Of a stretch of 35,587 nucleotides of DNA, positions 1 through 10,771 are shown piece by piece. How positions within the stretch are numbered: position 1 is the first letter of the stretch; every line of letters starts with the position of its first letter. A program made the translations under genes and the position numbers. Where the stretch lies: NCBI GenBank assembly GCA_025965795.1, contig JAOPWH010000040.1, forward strand, positions 1 to 35,587. Reading direction: 5' to 3'. Origin of the DNA: Blastococcus sp. Its GTDB lineage: Bacteria; Actinomycetota; Actinomycetes; Mycobacteriales; Geodermatophilaceae. The notes under the pieces were generated by a model. That model was not told the DNA's origin and did not search any database. It was given only the letters and a program-made list of their open reading frames with translations.

Positions 1-1366
1 TCTGCGCGACGATGCTCGAGATCTCCTCGATCGCCGTCACGGCGGCGGTGGTGTCGCCCTGGATCGCGAGCACCCGGCGGGCGATGTCCTCGGTCGCCTT
101 GGCGGTTTCCTGGGCCAGCTCCTTGACATCGTTGGCCACCACGGCGAAGCCCTTGCCGGCCTCACCCGCCCGGGCCGCCTCGATCGTGGCGTTCAGCGCC
201 AGCAGGTTGGTCTGCTCCGCGATCGAGGTGATCACCTTGACCACGTTGCCGATCTCGGCAGAGGACGCACCCAGCTTGGCAACCGTGGCCGTCGTCGTGG
301 CAGCAGCGTCCACGGCCTTGGCCGCGACCTCGCTCGCCTCCGCGGCATTCGACGCGATCTCCCGGATCGAGGCGCCCATCTCCTCCGCACCGGCGGCGAC
401 GGTCTGCACGTTGCGGGAGACCTCCTCCGCGGCCGAGGACACGACACCCGACTGTGCCGAGGTCTCCTGCGCCGAGGCGGAGATCTGCGCCGACGACGCG
501 CTCAGCTCCTCCGAGGAGGCCGCCACGGCATCGGCAGAGGAGATGACCTCGGCGATCATCGTGCGGAGGGCTCGCTGCGCAGCCTCCATGGACGTGGCCA
601 TCTGGCCGATCTCGTCGCCCGAGCGGACGTCGGGAGCGACGGTCAGGTCGCCGGCAGCCATCGCGTCGAGGGCCAGCTTCATGCGCCCGACGGGACGGGT
701 GATCGTGCGCAGGGTGGCGACGCAGATGAGCAGGATGACCAGGACGCCCAACCCGGCGGCGAGCTCGCTCCTGAGCTGGGAGGTGGCAACGGCGTCGGTC
801 AGCCGAGCCTCCGCGGCCACTGTCTCGGCGGCCAGGGCGTCCTTGGCGGCGCCGACGGCACCGTCGGTCAGGTCGTTGGCGGCCTGGATCTCCTGCCACC
901 GGACGCGGGTCCCGGCCTGGTCGGCGATCGCCGCATCGATGAAGGCGCTGATGGCCACGGTGTAGGCCGAGTAGCTGTCGGCGAGAGCGGCGACCGTCGT
1001 CGCGCTCTTCCCGGTGAGGGAGACCTTGTCGAGCTCGGCGAGCATGCCCTCGGGGGTGGCGATGTCGTCAGCCAGCTCGGCCAGCTGCGCCGTGGGGTCG
1101 GGCCGCACCAGGGCCTTGAAGCCGTCCACCTTCAGCTCGCTGGCGCGGGTGTCCAGCTGCAGGACGAGCCCCCGGGCCTGGCTGAGGTTCCACAGTTCCT
1201 TGTCGGCCTTGCTCACGGCTGCATTACCGGCGAAAACGGAGCCGACGAGGCCACCGAATGCCAGGACGACGACGCCGATCATGATCCCGAACTTGACGGC
1301 AAGCGGCCGGTTGGCGAACCAGCTCGCACGCCGGCGTCCGGGATGGGGGAGGGAAGTGGTGCTCAC
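1..1366 (-). CDS. Methyl-accepting chemotaxis protein, 3' end cut by window
   Basis: Transmembrane chemoreceptor that senses a ligand outside the cell and controls the CheA-CheW kinase complex. About 455 residues are present. Reading from the GTG at 1366 there is a short cytoplasmic tail, TM1 (about residues 24-50), an alpha-helical extracytoplasmic sensor of about 140 residues (4HB-like), TM2 with the run [11 protein letters not shown], a HAMP linker ([19 protein letters not shown]) and a long coiled-coil signalling domain. The diagnostic hairpin-tip motif [20 protein letters not shown] lies at about 140-200. The C-terminus lies outside the window. An AGGACGG stretch about 7 bases upstream supports the GTG start. 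The gene follows otsB on the same strand after a 335-bp gap that holds inverted repeats. The ligand cannot be told from the sequence. A truncated paralogue lies at 23353-23778. Confidence 0.93.
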   Translation of the reverse strand, partial: MSTTSLPHPGRRRASWFANRPLAVKFGIMIGVVVLAFGGLVGSVFAGNAAVSKADKELWNLSQARGLVLQLDTRASELKVDGFKALVRPDPTAQLAELADDIATPEGMLAELDKVSLTGKSATTVAALADSYSAYTVAISAFIDAAIADQAGTRVRWQEIQAANDLTDGAVGAAKDALAAETVAAEARLTDAVATSQLRSELAAGLGVLVILLICVATLRTITRPVGRMKLALDAMAAGDLTVAPDVRSGDEIGQMATSMEAAQRALRTMIAEVISSADAVAASSEELSASSAQISASAQETSAQSGVVSSAAEEVSRNVQTVAAGAEEMGASIREIASNAAEASEVAAKAVDAAATTTATVAKLGASSAEIGNVVKVITSIAEQTNLLALNATIEAARAGEAGKGFAVVANDVKELAQETAKATEDIARRVLAIQGDTTAAVTAIEEISSIVAQ

Positions 1367-1701
1367 GGAGAACCGTCCTGGGGTGCTGCCTGCGCTGGAT
1401 GGGGAACACCGGAAGTGTGGTCAGTACAGACGGGCCAGGAAAGGTTGAGACCCTATGGTCGCGAACATTGTGATGTGTGGAACGGGTCGCCGTTCCACAC
1501 CCGAGCATTTGTCGACAGCGGCTGCCCACTGAGTCGTGACGCGGTTCCCGTTCCCATTTCCGAAAAGCGCTCGTCGGCCGCGCTCGGGGCGACGTTTGTC
1601 GACAACGACCGGCTGCTCAGCACGCAGCGGTCAGGACGGTCACTTCCGGGGCCTTCCGACACGTGCGACGCCCGCTCTCGCAGTGGTCGAGCGGGCGGCG
1701 C
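1367..1701. other. Non-coding gap between otsB and the chemoreceptor gene
   Basis: I see no credible gene in these 335 bases. The gap holds a perfect 11-bp stem-loop (1475-1500) and two copies of TTTGTCGACA (1508-1517 and 1595-1604), the second sitting in a TTGTCGACAA palindrome. On the minus strand a TAGGGT hexamer (1450-1455) fits the loose actinobacterial -10 pattern TANNNT, about 84 bases upstream of the chemoreceptor start. This is probably the receptor's promoter and regulatory region plus the end of the ots transcript. Confidence 0.5.
1475..1500. terminator. Perfect 11-bp stem-loop downstream of otsB / upstream of MCP
   Basis: GTGTGGAACGG (1475-1485) pairs with CCGTTCCACAC (1490-1500) around the loop GTCG. 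There is no T-tract on either side, so it may be a GC-type terminator for the otsA-otsB transcript or a protein-binding operator for the chemoreceptor promoter. The structure is certain; the role is not. Confidence 0.5.
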
Positions 1702-2441
1702 TCAGCTCACGAGGTCGGCGAGCCTGTTCAGCAGTGCGAGGGCGCCGGACACGTCCGCCACCCGGAAGCGGGCGGCGGTGTCGCCGGTCCCGATCTTCAC
1801 CGTCACGTCGTCGTCGCCCAGCGCCCGGAAGCCGTCCTCGTCGGTGACGTCGTCGCCGAGGTACAGGGCGCCGTCGCTGCCGAGCTCGTCCCGGAGCCGG
1901 CGAAGGGCGGTGCCCTTGTCGGCGTCGGTCATGGCCATCTCGAGCACGTCCTTGCCCGGCTTCAACGTCAGTGACGAATCTGCGAACTCCTGGGCGGACC
2001 GGAGAAGGGCAGCCGCTGCCGACCGGTCCTGCACCTGACGGACATGGACGGCGACGCTCGCGGGCTTCACCTCGAGCCGGCCGCCCGGGGTGCCGGCGAC
2101 GACCGGAGCGAGTCGCTCCACGAGCGCGTCGCGGCGGGCGGCGAGCTCTCCGGTGAGGGGTCCGTCGAACTCCGCCCCGTGGCTGCCCACCCAGCGGAAG
2201 GGCCCCGTGAGGCCGCTCGTCGTCTGCAGGTCCGCGACGCCGCGACCGCTCACCAGCGCCACCGTCACTCCCTCCGCCGTCGCCAGGCGCGACAGGACCT
2301 CGGCGGCCCCGGGCGCGGGTACGGCGTCGGACGGAACGTCGCGCAGCGGCGCGAGCACGCCGTCGTAGTCGCTGGCCACCAGAAGCGGCCGCCGGGCGGC
2401 CAGCGCGACGAGGGCCGAGTCCAGCTCCGCCGGGAGGCCGG

Positions 2442-2445
<4 letters not shown>
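1702..2445 (-). CDS. otsB: Trehalose-6-phosphate phosphatase
   Basis: Dephosphorylates trehalose 6-phosphate to trehalose, the second step of the OtsAB pathway, in the cytoplasm. 247 residues, usual for a single-domain OtsB. HAD-superfamily signatures are visible: motif [12 protein letters not shown] with the catalytic aspartates near the N-terminus, LVSGRG (motif II, T/S), the substrate-lid GSHGAEF motif, a lysine in [10 protein letters not shown], and motif [14 protein letters not shown], which supplies the Mg-binding acids. The start is the GTG whose bases overlap the otsA stop codon (GTGA), so translation is coupled to otsA. An upstream extension would simply read through otsA in another frame. 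Confidence 0.94.
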
Positions 2446-3908
<1,463 letters not shown>

Positions 3909-3960
3909 GCCGCCCCCGACCCTACTGACGCCGTCGCGGGCCCGCCGCCCCGGCGGTCGG

Positions 3961-4320
3961 TCAGAGCCCGCGGGCGAGGAAGTACGCCGCGGCCGCGGCG
4001 CCGATGCCCAGCACGAGGGTCGCGGTCAGATAGGCGAGCGCCCGGCCCACGAGCCGTTCCTCGACCAGCCGCACGACGTCGTAACCGAAGGTCGAGAAGG
4101 TGGTGAGGGTGCCGCAGAAGCCGGTGCCGACCAGTGTCCCTACCCAGGCCGGCGCACGGGCCAGCCCCAGGACGAGGCCGAGGACGGCGCTGCCCACGAC
4201 GTTCACGGTGAGCGTGCCCAGGACGGTGCCATGACCCCGACGCGCGACCGCCCACCGGTCGGCCAGGAGGCGCAGGGGCGCACCGACCGCCGCGCCGACC
4301 ACCACGAGCAGCGCCGTCAC
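3961..4320 (-). CDS. crcB: Fluoride ion channel CrcB/FluC, subunit 1
   Basis: Small membrane protein (119 residues, four predicted helices) that exports fluoride passively as a dual-topology dimer. Family motifs are present: [14 protein letters not shown] in TM2, whose Asn lines the pore, and [15 protein letters not shown] in the broken TM3, whose Phe and Thr/Ser residues coordinate fluoride. The start is a GTG overlapping the stop of the upstream crcB copy in the tetranucleotide GTGA. Paired small crcB genes in Gram-positive bacteria are usually interpreted as two halves of a heterodimeric channel, which fits this arrangement. I saw no fluoride (crcB-motif) riboswitch in the leader. Confidence 0.92.
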   Translation of the reverse strand: MTALLVVVGAAVGAPLRLLADRWAVARRGHGTVLGTLTVNVVGSAVLGLVLGLARAPAWVGTLVGTGFCGTLTTFSTFGYDVVRLVEERLVGRALAYLTATLVLGIGAAAAAYFLARGL

Positions 4321-4739
4321 GTCTGGTCCTCGCCGGCTTCCAGTTCGGCCAGGACCGACCCGCTCGGGTGCAACGCCGCCCGGGCGGTGAGCAGGCCGAC
4401 GAGCACGCATGCGGTCCCACCCACGACCGAGGCCAGCACGTACCCGAGGGCGGTCGGCCAGGATCCGCCGTCGGCCAGGCGGACGGCCTCCACCGCGAAG
4501 GTGGAGTAGGTCGTGTACCCGCCGAGCACGCCGACGGCGAGGAACGGCCGGATCCAGGCAGAGGTGGGGAAGCTGTGCAGCACCACGGCCAGCAGCACGC
4601 CGATGAGGAAGCAGCCGCTGAGGTTGACCAGCAAGGTGGCCCGGGGCCAGCCGCCTCCGGCCCCCGGGAACGCCGTCGTGATCGACCATCGGGCCAGGGC
4701 CCCCAGGGCGCCGCCGACGGCCGCGAGCAGGTAGGCCAT
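4317..4739 (-). CDS. crcB: Fluoride ion channel CrcB/FluC, subunit 2
   Basis: Second fluoride-channel subunit, 140 residues, four hydrophobic helices. It contains GALARW near the N-terminus, LLVNLSGCFLIG in TM2 and GVLGGYTTYSTFAVE in TM3. The tip reads GGYTTYSTF where subunit 1 reads [12 protein letters not shown], so one aromatic is Tyr rather than Phe. The C-terminus carries an extra acidic tail (ELEAGEDQT) absent from subunit 1. The start is the ATG at 4739, preceded by GGGGAGGT at good spacing. The two genes are co-directional and overlap by four bases, so equal production is likely. The gene is divergent from the racemase-like gene at 4837. Confidence 0.92.
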   Translation of the reverse strand: MAYLLAAVGGALGALARWSITTAFPGAGGGWPRATLLVNLSGCFLIGVLLAVVLHSFPTSAWIRPFLAVGVLGGYTTYSTFAVEAVRLADGGSWPTALGYVLASVVGGTACVLVGLLTARAALHPSGSVLAELEAGEDQT

Positions 4740-4836
4740 CCGGCTCCGACCTCCCCGATCCCGGCGCGACAGCATCCGGCAGCATGCCCCGGAGAGGGTC
4801 GCACGCCGACGGCCCGCCGCCGGGAAGGAGTGGCCC

Positions 4837-5934
4837 GTGGGACCGCTCGAAGGCGTGCGCGTCGTGGAGTTCGCCGGCCTGGGGCCGGGTCCGTTCTGCG
4901 GCATGCTCCTGGCCGACCTCGGAGCCGACGTCGTCCGGATCGACCGTCGCGGCTCCCGCGGGGGGCTGATGGGGGCGCTCGGGGCGACGTCGCTGCTGGA
5001 CCGGGGCAAGCGGTCCATCGCCCTCGACCTCAAGGACGCGGGTGATCTCACCGTCGTCCGTGCCCTCGTGCAGCGCTCCGACGTGCTGCTCGAAGGCTTC
5101 CGCCCCGGCGTCATGGAGCGGCTGGGGCTGGGACCCGCGGAGGCGCACTCGGCCAACCCGGCGCTGGTCTACGGCCGCATGACCGGATGGGGACAGACGG
5201 GTCCGCTGGCGTCCAGTGCGGGGCATGACATCGGCTACATCGCGCTGACCGGCGCGCTCGGCGCGAGCGGACGCCCGGACGAGCGGCCGGCGCCACCGAT
5301 CAACCTGCTCGGGGACTTCGGCGGCGGGGGAGTGTTCCTCGCCCTCGGCGTCCTGGCCGCGCTGCTGCACGCACGCGCCACCGGTCAGGGGCAGGTGGTC
5401 GACGCGGCGATCGTCGACGGGACCGCCGTCCTCACGACCATGATCCACGGCATGCTCGGCGACGGCGTCTGGACCGACCGGCGGGGCGTCAACCTGCTCG
5501 ACACCGGTGCGCCGTTCTACGACGTGTACCGCTGTGCGGACGGGCAGTTCCTGGCGGTCGGCGCACTGGAGGAGCAGTTCTACGCGGCGCTGCTGGCGGG
5601 CCTCGGGCTCGCCGACGACCCCACGCTGCCCGATCGCAGCGATCCCCGGCAGTGGCCCGCGCTGCGGGAGCGGTTCACCTCGGCCTTCGCCGGCCGCACC
5701 CGCGCCGAGTGGTGGGCCGTGTTCGAGGGCACCGATGCCTGCGTGGCGCCGGTCTGGTCACTGCTGGAGGCGACCACCGACCGGCACAACCGCGAGCGGG
5801 GCGTGTTCGTGGAGGTCGACGGCCGGCTGCAGCCCGGCGTCGCCCCCCGGTTCTCGGTCACCCCGGGCTCGGTCGGCCGGGTTCCGGCAGTCGGGGAGCA
5901 CGGCGCCGAGATCCGCGCCGAACTCGGCCTCTGA
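4837..5934 (+). CDS. Alpha-methylacyl-CoA racemase-like CaiB/BaiF family protein
   Basis: Family III CoA-transferase fold, 365 residues. It most resembles alpha-methylacyl-CoA racemase, which interconverts R and S 2-methylacyl-CoA thioesters during breakdown of branched fatty acids and sterol side chains. Seen: LEGVRVVEFAGLGPGPF and LADLGADVVRID at the N-terminus, GKRSIALDL, FRPGVMERLGLGP, GRMTGWGQTGP, then GHDIGYIALTGALGA (His130) and NLLGDFGGGG (Asp160). The last two correspond to the His/Asp catalytic pair of the mycobacterial racemase. GTG start with AAGGAG about eight bases upstream. It stands alone, divergent from crcB and convergent with the ngg gene, whose stop lies in the same hairpin. 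Substrate is inferred only from family likeness. Confidence 0.88.
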   Translation: MGPLEGVRVVEFAGLGPGPFCGMLLADLGADVVRIDRRGSRGGLMGALGATSLLDRGKRSIALDLKDAGDLTVVRALVQRSDVLLEGFRPGVMERLGLGPAEAHSANPALVYGRMTGWGQTGPLASSAGHDIGYIALTGALGASGRPDERPAPPINLLGDFGGGGVFLALGVLAALLHARATGQGQVVDAAIVDGTAVLTTMIHGMLGDGVWTDRRGVNLLDTGAPFYDVYRCADGQFLAVGALEEQFYAALLAGLGLADDPTLPDRSDPRQWPALRERFTSAFAGRTRAEWWAVFEGTDACVAPVWSLLEATTDRHNRERGVFVEVDGRLQPGVAPRFSVTPGSVGRVPAVGEHGAEIRAELGL

Positions 5935-5962
5935 GGTACGTCTGGTGCCAGAAGTACCTCAG
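5931..5962. terminator. Bidirectional hairpin spanning both stop codons
   Basis: CTGAGGTAC (5931-5939) pairs with GTACCTCAG (5954-5962). After one G-A mismatch an inner stem TCTGG/CCAGA (5941-5945 / 5948-5952) closes the loop. The TGA of the racemase-like gene (5932-5934) and the TGA of ngg on the other strand (5959-5961) both lie inside the outer stem. It serves two convergent genes, so a bidirectional terminator is the natural reading. Confidence 0.75.
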
Positions 5963-7728
5963 CGGCTGCGGGTCTCGGGAAAGAGCAGGTCGACGAACCG
6001 TTCGACCACCGGCTGCGGCTCATGGTTGGCCAGCCCGGGCCGCTCGTTGGCCTCGATGAAGACGTAGTCGGGCCCGCTCACGTCGGGAACCAGGAAGTCC
6101 AGGCCGGTGACCGGGATGCCGAGCGCGGTGGCCGCCCGGACGGACGCCTCCGCGATCTCCGGATGCAGCAGGGCGGTGACGTCCTCGATCGTGCCGCCGG
6201 TGTGCAGGTTCGCCGTCCGTCGTACCCGGATCCGCTCCCCCACGGGCGGCACGTCGTCCATGGCGTAGCCGGACGACGCGACCACCTCGGCGGTGATCTC
6301 GTCGAGCGGGATGGTGGACTCCCCGCTCGTGGCGCGCTCCCGCCGCCGGCTGGTGGACCGCACCAACTCGGTGACCGAGTGCCGTCCGTCGCCGACGATC
6401 TCGGCCGGCCTGCGGACGGCGGCGGCCACGACGGCCCCGTCGATCACGATCACGCGGAGGTCGTCGCCGGTGACCAGTTCCTCGACCAGCACGTCGGGGC
6501 AGTACTGCAGCGCAACGGCGACGGCGCGCTCCAGCTCCGCGCCGTCGCGGACGCCGACGGTGATGCCCCGGCCCTGCTCACCCCGCGCCGGCTTCACGAC
6601 GACGGCGTCCACCTCGGCCGACAGGGCCGCGGCGGCTGCCAGGTCCCCGTCTGCCGCGGTCGTCCCCCGGGCCACACGGACGCCGGCCCGCTCCATGATC
6701 CGGCGGGTGACGCGCTTGTCGTCGCAGCGGCTCATCGCCACGGCCGTGGTGAACTCCGACAGCGACTCGAGCGTGAGCACCGTCCGGCTCCCCACCGACA
6801 GCCGCATCTCGCCGAACTCGGCATCGGTGACCTCGACCCGTATGCCGCGGCGCAACGCCTCCTCGGCGATGATCAGCGCATACGGGTTGAGGTCCTCGAG
6901 CCCCGGTGGCCGGGCCGCGAACAACGGGGTGTTGATCGGGTTCTTGCGCTTGACGCACACCGCGGCCACGCGCGTGAAGCCCAGCTTGCGGTACAGCGCG
7001 ATGGCCGCGGCGTTGTCGTGCATCACCGACAGGTCCAGGTAGGACCGGCCACGGCCGACGTACCGCTCGGCCAGGACGCGGACGAGGGCCTCGCCGGTGC
7101 CGGGCGGCGCGTCCTGCGCGTGCACCGCGAGGCACCAGAGGCTGGTTCCGCCCTCCGGGTCGCCGAAGCCCAGCTCGTGGTCGACACCGGTCACCGTGCC
7201 CACGATCTGCCCGGTGCTGCGGTCCTCGGCGACGAGATAGGTGAAGCACCGGGTGCGATGGTTGGCCCACATCACGTCGGCGTCCCCGACGACCATGCCG
7301 TTGCGGGCGTAGATCCCGTTGATCTCCTCCATCTCGGCCCGCGATGTCACCGTCCGCACGAAGACGCCGCGGATCACCTCCGCCCTCGGCCGGTACCGGT
7401 GGAGGTCGAGCCGGTAGGTGTAGCTGGGGTCGATGAACAGCTCGTCGGGCGCCAGACCCACCAGCACGTGCGGATCGCGCGGATAGATGCAGATGTCGCG
7501 CTCGCCGGACTCCTCCGCCCGCAGCGCCTCGACGATCCCGGTCAGGTCGGCGAAGGTCTGCCCGAGGACCAGCCGCCCCCAGCCCATGTCCAGGACGACG
7601 TCGGAGGCCATCCCCCGCAGCTGGTGCTGCGACGGCTGCTGCCAGGACCGGCTGGTGAGGGCCGGCGCTGCGGCCGTGTGCCGCCTGCGGCGCCCCGCGA
7701 CGCGGTGTGTTCCGGTCACGCGGGTCAC
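5959..7728 (-). CDS. ngg: N-acetylglutaminylglutamine synthetase (GNAT + ATP-grasp)
   Basis: Makes the dipeptide N-acetylglutaminylglutamine, precursor of the osmoprotectant NAGGN. 589 residues. An N-terminal segment carries LDMGWGRLVLGQTF (about 46-59), typical of this family. A GNAT acetyltransferase domain (about 120-260) includes SVMHDNAAAIALYRKLGF. A C-terminal ATP-grasp ligase domain (about 320-585) has VVVKPARGEQGRG for ATP binding, VEELVTGDDLRVIVIDG and EANERPGL for Mg-ATP. The domain order and the asnO neighbour match the synthetase of the NAGGN system known from Sinorhizobium and Pseudomonas. The start is the GTG overlapping the asnO stop (GTGA); another in-frame GTG lies nine bases further in. 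The peptidase often found as a third gene is not adjacent. Confidence 0.88.
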   Translation of the reverse strand: MTRVTGTHRVAGRRRRHTAAAPALTSRSWQQPSQHQLRGMASDVVLDMGWGRLVLGQTFADLTGIVEALRAEESGERDICIYPRDPHVLVGLAPDELFIDPSYTYRLDLHRYRPRAEVIRGVFVRTVTSRAEMEEINGIYARNGMVVGDADVMWANHRTRCFTYLVAEDRSTGQIVGTVTGVDHELGFGDPEGGTSLWCLAVHAQDAPPGTGEALVRVLAERYVGRGRSYLDLSVMHDNAAAIALYRKLGFTRVAAVCVKRKNPINTPLFAARPPGLEDLNPYALIIAEEALRRGIRVEVTDAEFGEMRLSVGSRTVLTLESLSEFTTAVAMSRCDDKRVTRRIMERAGVRVARGTTAADGDLAAAAALSAEVDAVVVKPARGEQGRGITVGVRDGAELERAVAVALQYCPDVLVEELVTGDDLRVIVIDGAVVAAAVRRPAEIVGDGRHSVTELVRSTSRRRERATSGESTIPLDEITAEVVASSGYAMDDVPPVGERIRVRRTANLHTGGTIEDVTALLHPEIAEASVRAATALGIPVTGLDFLVPDVSGPDYVFIEANERPGLANHEPQPVVERFVDLLFPETRSR

Positions 7729-9506
7729 GCCCCGTGCGTCTGCAGCCAGAGCTCGAGCAGGCCGAGTTGCCAGAGCTTGTTCCCCTTGAGCGGCGTCAGC
7801 TCCGCGTTCGGGTCGGCGACGAGCCCCCGCACGTACTCCGGGCGGAACAGGCCGCGATCCCGGGCCGCGTCGCTCGCCAGCGCGTCGCGCACCAGGTCGA
7901 GCACCTTGCCCTCGAGGTGGGTGATAGCCGGAACGGGGAAGTAGCCCTTCGGGCGGTCGATGACCTCCGCGGGCATGATCCGGCGCCCGATCGCCTTGAG
8001 CACGCCCTTGCCGCCGTCGGCCAGCTTGAGCTCCGGCGGGCAGGCGGCGGCGAGCTCGACCAGGTCGTGGTCGAGGAAGGGGACCCGCGCCTCGAGACCC
8101 CACGCCATGGACATGTTGTCCACCCGCTTGACCGGGTCGTCGACCAGCATGATCTCGCTGTCCAGCCGCAGGCCGGCGTCCACCGACGTCTCGGCGCCCG
8201 GCGCGGACATGTGCGCCCGGACGAAGGCCAGGCTGGGGTCGTCGGCGAGCGCGTACCGGTCGGACACGATCCCGGCCATCGCCGCGTGGTCGCGGTCGAA
8301 GAACCGCCCGGCGTAGGTGGCGACCGCAGTCTCGCGGTCGAGGCCGGCCAGCGGTGGGTACCAGTGGTAACCCGCGAAGACCTCGTCGGCGCCCTGACCG
8401 GACTGGACCACGCGGATCGTCTCGCTGACCCGCTCGCTGAGCAGGTCGAACGCCACGACGTCGTGACTCACCATGGGCTCGGCCATGGCCCCGATGGCGT
8501 GCCCCAGCGCACCGGCCAGCTCGTCGCTGCTCACCCGGATGCGGTGGTGGTCGGTGTCGAAGTGCTGCGCGATCACGTCGGAGTAGGCGAACTCGTCACC
8601 CTCCCGCCCACCCACGGACTCGAAACCGATGCTGTACGTGGCGAGCCCGGTCTGGCCTTCCTGGGACAGCAGGCCGACGATCAGGCTGGAGTCCAGCCCG
8701 CCGGAGAGCAGTACGCCGACCGGGATGTCGGCGACCAGCCGACGGCGGACGGCGACCCGCAGCGCGTCCTCGATCGCGTCCTCCCAGTCGCGGGCGGACC
8801 AGCCGGCGTGCTCGGGGCGGCGCTCGTACCGCGGCTGCCAGTACCGCTGCTCGGAGCTCGACCCGTCGGCCTCGACGACCCGCACCGTCGCGGGGGGCAG
8901 CTTCCGCACGCCGGTGAGCAGCGTCCGTGGTGCCGGGACGACGGCGTGCCAGGTGAGGTAGTGGTGCAACGCCACGGCGTCGATCGAGGTGTCCACGTCC
9001 CCGCCCCGCAGCAGGGCGGGAAGCGTGGAGGCGAAGCGCAGTCGCTTCGGCGTCTCCGAGAGGTAGAGCGGCTTGATGCCGAGCCGGTCACGGGCCAGGA
9101 CCACCCGGCCGGTGTCCCGCTCGTGGATCACGAAGGCGAACATGCCGTGCAGGTGCGAGACGACGTCGGTGCCCCACTGGGCGTAGCCCTTGAGGATCAC
9201 CTCGGTGTCGCTGGTCGAGAAGAAGCGGTGCCCGTGGCCCTCGAGCTCGGCGCGCAGCTCCTGGTAGTCGTAGATGCACCCGTTGAAGACCGCGGTCAGC
9301 CCGAGCTCGTTGTCGACCATCGGCTGGGCGCCGCAGGGGGACAGGTCGATGACCGACAGCCGCCGGTGACCGAAAGCCACCCGCCCCGCGCTCCAGGAGC
9401 CCTGACCGTCCGGACCGCGAGGCGCGAGGGCCTCCACCATCCGGCCGACCGCGGTGGTGTCGGCCAGCGTTCCGTCGAACGTGATCTCGCCGCAGAGGCC
9501 GCACAT
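7725..9506 (-). CDS. asnO: N-acetylglutaminylglutamine amidotransferase (asparagine synthase type)
   Basis: Class II glutamine amidotransferase fused to an asparagine-synthetase domain, 593 residues. It is predicted to amidate N-acetylglutaminylglutamine to the neutral osmolyte NAGGN. The N-terminal nucleophile Cys2 ([12 protein letters not shown]) and [11 protein letters not shown] belong to the glutaminase domain. [13 protein letters not shown] is the PP-loop that adenylates the substrate, and [15 protein letters not shown] and KGYFPVP lie in the C-terminal synthetase domain. Ordinary asparagine synthetases share this layout; the assignment to NAGGN rests on the overlapping ngg gene. No ribosome-binding site precedes the ATG. 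A TAGATC hexamer ends seven bases upstream (9514-9519), so a leaderless mRNA is plausible. Expression is probably induced by osmotic stress (family knowledge). Confidence 0.87.
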   Translation of the reverse strand: MCGLCGEITFDGTLADTTAVGRMVEALAPRGPDGQGSWSAGRVAFGHRRLSVIDLSPCGAQPMVDNELGLTAVFNGCIYDYQELRAELEGHGHRFFSTSDTEVILKGYAQWGTDVVSHLHGMFAFVIHERDTGRVVLARDRLGIKPLYLSETPKRLRFASTLPALLRGGDVDTSIDAVALHHYLTWHAVVPAPRTLLTGVRKLPPATVRVVEADGSSSEQRYWQPRYERRPEHAGWSARDWEDAIEDALRVAVRRRLVADIPVGVLLSGGLDSSLIVGLLSQEGQTGLATYSIGFESVGGREGDEFAYSDVIAQHFDTDHHRIRVSSDELAGALGHAIGAMAEPMVSHDVVAFDLLSERVSETIRVVQSGQGADEVFAGYHWYPPLAGLDRETAVATYAGRFFDRDHAAMAGIVSDRYALADDPSLAFVRAHMSAPGAETSVDAGLRLDSEIMLVDDPVKRVDNMSMAWGLEARVPFLDHDLVELAAACPPELKLADGGKGVLKAIGRRIMPAEVIDRPKGYFPVPAITHLEGKVLDLVRDALASDAARDRGLFRPEYVRGLVADPNAELTPLKGNKLWQLGLLELWLQTHGA

Positions 9507-9603
9507 GGTTACTGATCTAACGCGTGGCGATGGTGGTGCGCGACGCGAGGGCGCGCGTCCCGGCGGGAGTTCACACAGTCCTCACACGGGCGCGGGCCGC
9601 CCC

Positions 9604-9617
9604 GTTCCACGTGGAAC
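9604..9617. other. parS-like centromere site 1
   Basis: GTTCCACGTGGAAC is a perfect 14-bp palindrome matching the chromosomal parS consensus (GTTTCACGTGAAAC) except for one symmetric change in each arm. It lies in the 190-bp gap between the divergent asnO and aldo/keto reductase genes. An identical site is at 27035-27048. Expected role: binding site for ParB/Spo0J in chromosome segregation. Binding is inferred from the sequence match. Confidence 0.8.
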
Positions 9618-9696
9618 AGCGCCGCGCTGGGCCCCGTGGCGCAGCCGCACCGGCACCGACCGGTTGGGGGTGCGCTCGGGCGGGCAGGAGCGGGGC

Positions 9697-10689
9697 ATGC
9701 AGACACGGACACTCGGCAGCCTGACCGTCCCGGCCCAGGGACTCGGCTGCATGGGGATGAGCGAGTTCTACGGCACCGGGGACCAGGCGGAGGCGGAGCG
9801 CACCATCCAGCGCGCACTGGACCTCGGGGTCACCTTTCTCGACACCGCTGACATGTACGGGCCGTTCACCAATGAGCGTCTGGTCGGCCACGCCATCGCC
9901 GGCCGGCGGGACGAGGTGGTGCTGGCGACGAAGTTCGGCAACGAGCGCGCCGAGGACGGCTCCTTCCGCGGCATCAACGGCAAGCCCGAGTACGTCCGGT
10001 CGGCCTGCGACGCCTCGCTCCAGCGGCTCGGCGTCGACGCGATCGACCTCTACTACCAGCACCGGGTGGACACCACGGTGCCGATCGAGGACACCTGGGG
10101 AGCGCTGAAGGAACTCGTCGACGCCGGCAAGATCCGCGCCGCGGGGATCTCGGAGGCCGCGCCGGAGACGATCCGCCGTGCGCACGCCGTCCAGCCGGTG
10201 ACCGCGGTCCAGACGGAGTACTCGCTGTGGACCCGGGACCCCGAGGACGACGGCGTCCTGGCCACGTGCGCGGAACTGGGCATCGGCTTCGTCGCGTACT
10301 CGCCGATCGGCCGCGGCTTCCTCTCCGGGCAGATCCGGAGCCTCGACGACCTGGCCCCCGACGACTTCCGCCGCCGCAATCCGCGCTTCCAGGGCGAGGC
10401 CTTCGAGCAGAACCTCCGCCTCGTCGACCGGGTGCGGGAGATAGCCGACGAGAAGGGCGTGACCGCGACCCAGCTCGCGCTGGCCTGGGTGATGGCCCAG
10501 AGCGATCGCTCCGGTCATCCGGCGGTGGTGCCGATCCCGGGGACCAAGCGGGTGCGGTACCTGGAGGAGAACGCCGCGGCAGCCGACGTCGCCCTGACCG
10601 ACGAGGACCTCCGCCGGCTCGACGAGGCGGCACCGGTCGGCGCGGCGGTGGGCGACCGCTACCCGGACATGTCGACGGTGCACCGGTAA
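9697..10689 (+). CDS. Aldo/keto reductase
   Basis: NADPH-dependent oxidoreductase with a TIM-barrel fold, 330 residues. The catalytic tetrad is visible: Asp49 and Tyr54 in FLDTADMYG, Lys79 in ATKFG and His122 in YYQHRVD. The cofactor-binding C-terminal part reads [17 protein letters not shown]. The N-terminus ([21 protein letters not shown]) is typical of the AKR13/YajO-like group acting on small aldehydes and ketones. AGGAG lies about seven bases before the ATG. It is a single gene, divergent from asnO across the parS-like site. The physiological substrate cannot be named. Confidence 0.92.
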   Translation: MQTRTLGSLTVPAQGLGCMGMSEFYGTGDQAEAERTIQRALDLGVTFLDTADMYGPFTNERLVGHAIAGRRDEVVLATKFGNERAEDGSFRGINGKPEYVRSACDASLQRLGVDAIDLYYQHRVDTTVPIEDTWGALKELVDAGKIRAAGISEAAPETIRRAHAVQPVTAVQTEYSLWTRDPEDDGVLATCAELGIGFVAYSPIGRGFLSGQIRSLDDLAPDDFRRRNPRFQGEAFEQNLRLVDRVREIADEKGVTATQLALAWVMAQSDRSGHPAVVPIPGTKRVRYLEENAAAADVALTDEDLRRLDEAAPVGAAVGDRYPDMSTVHR

Positions 10690-10771
10690 GGACCCCGTGC
10701 AGCGGGGCCGACGAGGACGCGCGGGAGGATGAGCGCGTGCTCGTCGTCGCCGTCGCCCCGGAGCACTGGGC

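Noticed and set aside
4740-4836. Possible fluoride riboswitch upstream of crcB
   Set aside because: The conserved pseudoknot pieces of the crcB motif could not be found in the 97-bp divergent gap.
6022-7944. Long plus-strand open frame of about 640 codons opposite ngg, and similar ones opposite otsA, asnO and the CoA-transferase operon
   Set aside because: They are antisense to genes with intact catalytic motifs and read as Arg/Gly/Ala/His-rich sequence without domains, an effect of high GC content.
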